Position numbers and translations under genes: made by a program
The notes under the pieces: generated by a model
Told to the model about the DNA's origin: nothing
Database searches by the model: none
Seen by the model: only the letters and a program-made list of their open reading frames with translations
Assembly: GCA_025890175.1 (NCBI GenBank)
Contig: JANPYM010000008.1
Span: forward strand, 1,837,650-1,901,649
Length of the DNA stretch: 64,000 nucleotides
Origin: Ciborinia camelliae
Taxonomy: Eukaryota; Ascomycota; Leotiomycetes; Helotiales; Sclerotiniaceae
Reading direction: 5' to 3'
Shown here: positions 56,757 to 64,000 of the stretch, piece after piece
How the letters are laid out: every line of letters begins with the position of its first letter
How positions within the stretch are numbered: position 1 is the stretch's first letter

Positions 56757-58039
56757 ATGTTGAATTTCCCCAAAGATACCAAACACGAGCAGAAATGCTA
56801 CGTGACCCATGGCACCATGGGTCATCTGAATCCCAAACAGCCACCTATGAAGCGGAAACCATTTGTGAATATCCGAGGCCATAAATTTATCAACAAGGTT
56901 GAAATGATATTGCCCAAGGAACTTTATGAGATTATGGAGAATGAGATGAATGAGGTTTTTGGAGAGATTAGGAATCCGGCTTACAGTCGGGTTGTTTTGC
57001 CATTGAGTGCATTGTTGGAAGGAGAGTTTTTTACGGAGTATATTAAGAAAGGTGAGGCACGTGAAGGTTGTGGGAGTTCACACTTTCTTACGGAGTTTCT
57101 AGGGAATATTATGATGCTTTCGAAGGGAAGAATAGGAGTTGATAATGTGTTTTCGTTGAGTGAAGGTATGGGTTTAAATCATGGAGGTCCTGGCATACAA
57201 CATATACTGATATCTTCATAGGGATTTTAACCTTACATCTAGACAAGGATAGTTACGAACGATCAGGATTAGTAGGCAAACCGGCGGGGACCAAGGGAAA
57301 ACGAGAACATCGACCTCGGTGGAGTATGTTTTATTCTAGCTGATGAGGTGAATTCGCTGATCAATTCACAGTTGTTGAGATAAATTTACGATTACCATCA
57401 ATGTTACATGGCAAGAAAGGCTTCAAAAGGATTGAATACGCATTCAAGAATGTATTGACTACTCCTGCGACGTGGCTGTTTTGTGACCTGGGAGCTACAG
57501 GTGAGAATATATATATATATGTATATATACCTGCCCCTGCAATGCTGACTCTTTCGACAGTACTAACATCTGATCCACTATCTTCACATCATCCACACAA
57601 GATAACGTGCACTCCAGTAGTATTGACTAACATTCAAGTCAAGAGACCTGCATTCGAGCCTGCGGCAAAGAGCGATAGCAATTATGACGGAGATTTCAAA
57701 GATTTTGCCGTCGAAATCTATGAGTGGCTTTCATTAGTCTCATTAGAAAGTCCCCGGATCAACTCAACTGACAATGTCGACCGTTTCCTGTCTCGTTATG
57801 ATCCACCAGAAGGTTCAGATACAGCAGAGGAGTTGGTGAAGGTCACATGGACTGGGTTCATTGCCCCTTCGTGGGCATATAATACTTTTGTCCAAGCTTT
57901 ACTCGCAGCGCCGAGGGATTCTTGGTTTTCGTATTATGTTGGCGGGTTTAGTGAAAGCTGGAATGGCGAGAGCAAGAACTGCACGATACTGAAGCTGCCT
58001 GATGTCCCGAACGATTATGTTCTGTGGGAAGTAGAATAG
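56757..58039 (+). CDS. RNase P/MRP 40-kDa subunit (Rpp40-like)
   Basis: Exons 56757-57165, 57222-57323, 57372-57500 and 57561-58039 join in frame to 372 residues. Family landmarks of the Ribonuc_P_40 group are LTLHLDKDSYERSGLVGKPA, PRWIVEINLRLPSMLHGKKG, ATWLFCDL and, near the C-terminus, WTGFIAPSWAYNTFVQAL. Rpp40 is a protein subunit of nuclear RNase P and RNase MRP, which cleave 5' leaders of pre-tRNAs and process pre-rRNA. Third-exon sequence spans the most conserved block, supporting the intron calls. Its stop lies 8 bp from the stop of the convergent ankyrin gene. Confidence 0.9.
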
Positions 58040-58047
58040 ATGTAGAA

Positions 58048-58719
58048 TCATTCTGTCCGTTGACGAACCTCTCGCCCCTCCCCTACTTCGCCAGTAATTG
58101 CCTCTGTAATAAGCCTTCTTAATTCTTCCTGACCCGCTGGTGTTTGGAAATCGTCTCGGGCAGCCAATTCGTCAATACGTCGTTTGAACTCGGGATCGAT
58201 GACCTCTCCTACATCCTCCTCTGGATTCATGGTACCAATATCGACTGAAAGTCCTTGGGGTACAGGTGGTGGATGACCATTGGATGTCTCCGCAGGGGCT
58301 GTCTTATTTAATGCTGGTTGGCCTCCTTCGGCTTCAAGCTCTTTGATTCGAAGATATACCGCAACCTCTGGAAAATCCCCCTCTGCCTCGATTCTTTCCC
58401 TCGCATTACATCCATCTTCCGCACTTCGAATTTTGTAGTTGGCATGTAATTCCTCCACCAGGAGCTTTGCGCAATCCATTGTTTCCGCCACAAATAATGC
58501 CGTATCCCCATCTTCATCCTTCAAATCGACGTTCACATTGAACTCGGTAACAAGAGCTCGCAGAAGGTCCAAATGATTGTAAGAAGCAGCAGCGTGCATT
58601 AAGGAGTATCCGTGTTCATCTTGAGCAGAAGCCAAGGCGGGGTTCGATTGAAGGAGGGGTAGGAGGTCTGGAGAATTATCGGCAGCGAGGAGGAAAGGGT
58701 TAGGTTGGGCTGAAGTCAT
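58048..58719 (-). CDS. Ankyrin-repeat protein
   Basis: A single-exon frame of 223 residues. Two to three ankyrin repeats are visible: DEHGYSLMHAAASYNHLDLL with RALVTEFNVNVD, then DEDGDTALFVAETMDCAKLL with VEELHANYKI, the second carrying the canonical D-x-D-G-x-T-(A/P)-L. The C-terminal half is acidic and helical (DPEFKRRIDELAARDDFQTP, AGQEELRRLITEAITGEVG). Small fungal proteins of this shape are conserved from S. pombe to filamentous ascomycetes. Yeast Yar1, a ribosomal-protein chaperone, has a similar architecture, but I do not claim equivalence. It is convergent with the Rpp40-like gene and divergent from the tRNA ligase. Confidence 0.88.
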   Translation of the reverse strand: MTSAQPNPFLLAADNSPDLLPLLQSNPALASAQDEHGYSLMHAAASYNHLDLLRALVTEFNVNVDLKDEDGDTALFVAETMDCAKLLVEELHANYKIRSAEDGCNARERIEAEGDFPEVAVYLRIKELEAEGGQPALNKTAPAETSNGHPPPVPQGLSVDIGTMNPEEDVGEVIDPEFKRRIDELAARDDFQTPAGQEELRRLITEAITGEVGEGREVRQRTE

Positions 58720-59303
58720 CGTGTGCTCTGGAATTTCTCGATGCCGTATTAAATTTTATTTCCTGTAGAATGTACCTAGGTAAATATCAAAAAATGCCGT
58801 CCTGTGCTTCTCTTCAAAATTTGTCTGTTTGTGGCCCATGTAGGAGGGAGGATTATTTTCTATGGCGACGCGGCCGCATTCCCCGACATCCGACATCCCG
58901 ACTTTTGCTTCATCTCACCGTAGCGGCATGAGTCATCTTTTTATGATCAGCCCTACTCCGTATTCATCTAACCCTTTTCATTCTTAGGTAGGCTGTATAC
59001 TAGACTTTAAGTTACCAGACTGATTATACCAGGCGAAGGTAAACGACCTACCTCCAGCTAGGTAAATAGCCATACTTTCCTTTCCTTTCCTTTACTTTAA
59101 TTTTCTTTCCTTTTATTTTCTTATTGGGATTTCAATCTCTTCACCGTAACAACCCTACGTGCCGTCGTTGTGACTCTTTTGTGAACCAGGGCGGGCTCAA
59201 AAGGATTTCGCAGTTGCTTTTCTTCCCTTTAAAATCTTCAACGTCACTTCCTAGGTCCGAAGACAAACAAAGCTCACCCAAGAATCGCAATCCCGTGAAG
59301 GAT
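58720..59303. other. Divergent promoter region (ankyrin / tRNA ligase)
   Basis: Contains an exact TACCTAGGTA palindrome at 58773 and a TTTCC/TTTAC-rich leader at 59077-59125. A frame open from 59124 runs in phase with the tRNA ligase but its first 60 codons look non-coding. Confidence 0.6.
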
Positions 59304-61992
59304 ATGCATTTTTCTAACAGACTATTTAACTCCAGATTTCTTTCACCTACCATATACAAAAGCTGCTCATCTTCCCCATTTACCATATCACAATTTTCAC
59401 TTATTTCAAACAACTCCACTCTTACTCATTTTACACATTTACGAAAATATTCTGTCGCCATGGCTGGGCACGGAGATGTTCCTTATAAATCTCAGGATGT
59501 ACAGGAAGTCCAAACACTTCTTCGGAATCTTAATGAAAGCGCAGGCAAAGGGAAAAAACATGGTTTTAGTTGCAAGAAAACTCCCTTTGATGTCGATGGA
59601 TCTCCAGCAAAAATTGTTGTTGAGTCTTGGCGTTTTCAAGATTGGGACTACAAGCGTGATGATTTACCAACATACGCACGAGGTCTCTTTACCAGCATAG
59701 ATGAAAAGGGTCAGCCAGAGATCGTAGTTCGTGGTTATGATAAATTCTTCAACACGGAAGAGGTCAATGCTACGAAATGGAGAAATATCGAAAATAACAC
59801 CCAAGGCCCTTATGAACTAAGTCTCAAGGAAAACGGGTGTATTGTCTTTATTAGCGGACTTCACGATGGCACTCTATTGGTTTGTAGCAAGCATTCTACC
59901 GGTCAAGGAAACAAGCCAGAAATGAGTCACGCAAAAGCTGCAGACAGATGGGTCGACAAACAACTTGAAGCCATTGGAAAAACTCGAGAGGATCTTTCCA
60001 GGGAGCTAAGAAAGAGAAATGCTACTGCAGTGGCTGAGCTTTGTGATGATGATTTTGAGGAGCACATCTTAGCTTACGGTAAAGAAGATGCAGGACTTTA
60101 CCTCCATGGTATCAATATCAATCTTCCAGAATTCATGACATATCCTGGAGACCAAGTTCAAGCCTTTGCAGCCGAATGGGGATTTAAGAAGACCGATTAT
60201 CTCGTAATGGATGATATTCAAGTTGCCAAATCTTTCCTCGATCAAGTAGCTGAAACTGGTTCTTACCAGGGACGTGATATCGAGGGTTTCGTTATTCGCT
60301 GCAAGTCTCATGCCAAATCAACGGAATCATATTCGGATTGGTTCTTCAAGTACAAATTCGAAGAACCATATCTTATGTATAGACAATGGCGTGAATGTAC
60401 AAAGGCATTGATTTCCGGAAAACCACCTCGTTTCAGAAAGCACGTCAAGATCACAGAAGAATATCTTCTCTTCGCAAGAAATCGCCTTGCCGAGGATCCT
60501 CAGCTAGGAAAACAGTATGCACACAATCATGGTATCATCAAGCTGAGAGATGATTTCTTAAAGGAAATCAACTTGAAAGGTTCGGATATTATTCGCCAAG
60601 AATATTCCCAACTTGGAGGCGCACCCCAGGACGTTAGCAATAATGTTATTTTAGTTCCAGTTGCTACGATTGGTTGTGGAAAGACAACTATTGCGCTTGC
60701 TCTTGCTCATCTTTTTGGTTGGGGCCATGTTCAGAACGATAACATTACAGGCAAGAATCGTCCACCTCGATTTACGAAGGAAGTTTTGACACAGCTCGAG
60801 GAGAAGCCTGTTGTTTTTGCTGATCGAAACAATGCTTCGAAACATGAACGAAAACAAATAACTGAAGATGTCCACCTTACTCATCCACATGTTCGACTCG
60901 TCGTCTTGAACTTCGTTCATAATAAGGAAACTCTCGATAAAGTTCGACAAGTTACCCAGGGCCGAGTACTTGCACGCGGTGACAATCATCAAACTATCCA
61001 GGCAGCAACAGATATGAGGAAGGTCGTGGGTATCATGGAAGGATTTGTACAGCGTTTTGAACCAGTAGATATCTTTGCATCACCGGATGATGGATTTGAT
61101 TCTTCTATCGAGCTGGATCCTACCAAGGACTCGCGAGAGAACCTCGAGACTCTTGTCGGACAGCTTTCAGCACAATACCCAAAGCTCTTTACGGATCTAC
61201 CTACGAGCGAGGATCTTGATGAGGCCATCCAGGTAGCATTGAGCGATTATAAACCTGATCTCAGACATGACGTTGGTCGTGGACCCAAGAACAACAATAG
61301 GAACCAACAGAAGGAAAATAGACCTGTACGTAATGATGAAGGAAAACGTATACGCACAGAATAACGCTGACTTCGATAATTAGTCACAGCAACCACAGAT
61401 TGCGAAGAAGAAACCATTAGAATATGTCTCTATTGCCCTTCCTCGAAACGATATCAAGGAGACGCTTGACGATTCTTTTGGTCGCGTATCCTCGAATAAG
61501 GCTATGTTTTACAAAGCCCTAGAGAAGAGCCATCGAATTCAGCCAGAATTTCACGTCACACTCATCCACCGGGCTAACTCCAAACAATTCCCCGACTTGT
61601 GGCAAAGCTACAGTGACATGCATGCAGAGGCAAGTGGTAATAATGGATCGAGTGCAGGAAGCAAATTTGGCGAATGTCAAGTTATGTTGGAGAGGGTATG
61701 TTATATCTATCCTCACGATCAATGAGACGAAAACTAACACAAATAGATCGTATGGGATGACCGCATCATGGCCATCGTAGCCCGAATAGTCGATGACGGA
61801 TGGCAATGCACTAACGAAATAGCACATATCACCGTTGGTACCAGATCAAATGATGTTAAACCCAAGGAAAGCAATGATTTATTAAAGCGTTGGCTTGCGG
61901 AGGGTAGCGGCGATGAGTCTAGAATTGGGGAGATTGCTATTGAGGGCAGGAAGATTGTTCAGGGGGTTGTTAAGGGGGTTCTTTCTAGATAA
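59304..61992 (+). CDS. TRL1: Trifunctional tRNA ligase (Trl1/Rlg1)
   Basis: Exons 59304-61325, 61390-61695 and 61747-61992 join in frame to 857 residues. The domains are in the fungal order. First is an adenylyltransferase/ligase with the nucleotidyl-lysine motif KENG (Lys175) and GFVIRCKS-(H/A)-KY-type motifs. Next is a polynucleotide kinase with P-loop ATIGCGKTTIALALA. Last is a 2',3'-cyclic phosphodiesterase with two H-x-T motifs, EFHVTLIH and AHITVGT. It seals tRNA half-molecules after intron removal and also HAC1/XBP1-type mRNA after Ire1 cleavage. The ATG at 59304 adds 52 residues that are Ser/Phe-rich and without acidic residues (ending THLRKYSVA) before a second ATG at 59460 in AGHGDVPYKS context. 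The acceptor at 61390 has an in-frame alternative at 61384. Confidence 0.95.
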
Positions 61993-64000
61993 GACGAAGT
62001 GAAATGAAAATGGGAGCGCATAGTATGGGTGCAGGTGGATGGCGGGGGAAAAGCGAATTCTTTAGCGATATTTGATACCAGAACATCTTCGCTCTGTATT
62101 TATTTTGTCTGCATGCATAAGGCTAAGAATCTCTAGGATTCACAAAAGAATGGAATATCTTCTCTTCTTACTCGAGACCTCATTTTTTATTGTGTATTTG
62201 ATTCGCGTAAGTGAAACATGTATGCAGTAAATTGAAATCGTATATTAGGTATTATCTTATTGAACGTGCTCGATATCAATCGGAGAGAATAACATGTTTT
62301 CACAAACTGCTTCATTGTAATCTTATGTGGCAGGTGGTAGGTGTATGGTATGAATAACTGCAAAGATAGTAGTATCTTGTAGGTAGTTTCCAAAACTCCA
62401 TCTCAACCCTCATTGTCCGGTGAATAATAACCTCTCTCCGACCTTTCAATACCTATGTATTCATCGCATTCACTATCTAAGCCATAATATCCAATGGACT
62501 TGTATTTTTATGCTTTCTATTCCTTCTATTCCTCTTGAGAAAGGATCTTCCCTCTCATATATTCACCTCGCGTATTCACCTTAATGAGGAATCCTCATCC
62601 CATGTCGAATAGTAGGTACCTAGGTATTGATGGAAGCCGCAGTCATTCATTCATTCAATATATTGATGGGAATAACCCGGCGGGTTTCTGATATTTGGAT
62701 GGAAACATTGGAATATCGGGTGGGATATTGCCGGTTATATTGACGGTTTATATTGGGTGGAGGGGAGGGAGATGTGGAGGTTAGCTTGGTTGATTATGGA
62801 TGGATGGATAGATGGATGATGAAGTTGAAGGAATAAGGTATTAGATGATGCCTATCTATTCACAAACCTATTAAAAGAATAAAATAAAATTTTCCACCGC
62901 CGAGAAAAGAAACCAAACCAACCAAACCAACCAAAATAAAATAAAATAAAGTAACATAAACTGGGTAGATACCTACTAGATACCTACCTAGATACCTACC
63001 TAGGTACGAAGACAAAAATTCCTATCATATCACACCTTATCATAAACACTCGATTGAGTTTTCCCTCACACTGGTGTCATGTTTCATGTTTCATTTTCTT
63101 CATTCATACCTACCTTACCTAGGTAGGTATGATGACGTGACACTACAGCTACTGTACTATACTGTACTTTATCCGACAGATTTACCTGCAATACAGTACT
63201 GTACAGTACAGAACAGAAAGAATACGCAAGCAACTCGGATACGATACCGTTACCGGACCTGACCTGACAGAGCAGAGACACGAAATGCGAAGCCGAATTT
63301 GAATTTGAATTTGAATTGGAATTGGAATCCGAGGAGTAAGTTTCATCCAGAGTTAAAGTTGGTTACGCGGATTGATGAACTATTCTTATTACTATACTAT
63401 CATACTATGGGTAGCATACTGCCATACAACCTATTCATCTTTCCCCTCTTTCCCCCCTCTCCCCTCTCCCCTCTTTCCCTCCTTATACGAACCCGGTAAC
63501 TACCTAGGCAGGTATCTACCGTACATCAACATCAATGCAGCGCCCGATAAGAAACCCGCGCACAACTCGTACAAATATCACAAACCATACAAATCGCACA
63601 AATCATACATGTGGAAGCGATGCTAGGCAGCCGATCGCCAATCTCCAACTGTTACGTGTGGGACCGACGCTGGATCTTGTGACGAGGTTTGAGTTTGAGT
63701 TTGGGTTTGGTGTTGAGAGGGAAAGGAAGGGAAGGGACATGCATATCGATATCGAGATTGATATCGAGATTTTTATCGAGATGAGAAAAGATGAGATGAT
63801 ATTCATTACATTTCCCCACTCCACTCCATCTTACAGAAGAGAAATTTCCGATATCTGTAGCGGAGTGGATTGGATTAGATGAATGAATGCCAGCACATTT
63901 TTGAGAATAAGATAAGCTTAAATGATGGTGCATGTTGCATGGTGCATGGTACAGCATTAGAGCACATGTTGTGTACTGCACTGCACTGCACTGCACTCCT
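61993..64000. other. Repeat-rich intergenic region
   Basis: No supported gene in the last 2 kb. It contains three exact TACCTAGGTA palindromes (62617, 62997, 63116), an AAATAAAATAAA tract near 62935, a GTACAGTACTGTA-type palindromic stretch near 63160-63215, GAATTT hexamers at 63300-63325, GTTTGA hexamers near 63690, GATATCGA runs at 63743-63770 and a GCACT pentamer run at 63975-63998. All open frames appear to derive from these. Confidence 0.65.

Noticed and set aside
1..64000. tRNA or rRNA genes
   Set aside because: Reading by eye I noticed no convincing A-box/B-box pair or rRNA-like segment; a tRNA-scanning program would be needed to exclude them.

Overview
The window is nuclear DNA of a filamentous ascomycete. 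Genes carry several 50-130 nt introns with GTANGT or GTAAGT donors and CTAAC-type branch sites, coding density is about one gene per 2.5 kb, and the gene set is typically fungal (tRNA ligase of the ligase-kinase-CPDase type, CBM18 chitin deacetylase, Zn2Cys6 regulator, Ish1/Msc1 protein). The moderately AT-rich intergenic DNA and the protein flavour suggest Leotiomycetes (Helotiales, perhaps Sclerotiniaceae). That placement is inference only. Exon structures were derived by hand from splice signals and reading-frame continuity; most close exactly to a whole number of codons.

Layout. 1-4.6 kb: no gene, but a cluster of diverged inverted-repeat units and simple repeats. 4.6-13.9 kb: kelch membrane protein (-), secreted Ish1-repeat protein (-), small mitochondrial-looking protein (-), and a secreted eight-cysteine, hydrophobin-like protein (+). 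15-16.5 kb: amino-acid transporter (-). 17-19.9 kb: an accessory pocket with a heptamer minisatellite, a 459-bp terminal-inverted-repeat element, a broken GH5 glucanase, a second inverted-repeat element and an oxidoreductase relic. 20.3-31.1 kb: glycine cleavage T protein (-), V-ATPase subunit H (-), methyltransferase (+), RIC1 (-), THO subunit TEX1 (+). 32.4-45.2 kb: Zn2Cys6 regulator (+), mitochondrial ribosomal protein L2 (-), cyclin B (+), MFS transporter (+). 45.9-54.4 kb: CK2 regulatory subunit (+), whose 1.13-kb first intron holds a repeat-rich ORF, chitin deacetylase (-), aldo-keto reductase (+), GPI-type surface protein (+). 54.8-62 kb: TRM11 (-), RNase P Rpp40-like subunit (+), ankyrin protein (-), tRNA ligase (+). 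62-64 kb: repeat-rich intergenic DNA.

Most genes are unlinked housekeeping functions. The exception is 54.8-62 kb, where three of four genes act in tRNA maturation (5' end processing, m2G10 methylation, exon ligation). Surface and wall functions (kelch protein, hydrophobin-like protein, chitin deacetylase, GPI protein) are scattered. The most unusual items are the ORF inside the CK2-beta intron, with six regularly spaced SUMO-consensus-like motifs; the eight-cysteine secreted protein with a long acidic domain; the accessory pocket at 17-19.9 kb; and eight exact intergenic copies of the palindrome TACCTAGGTA.
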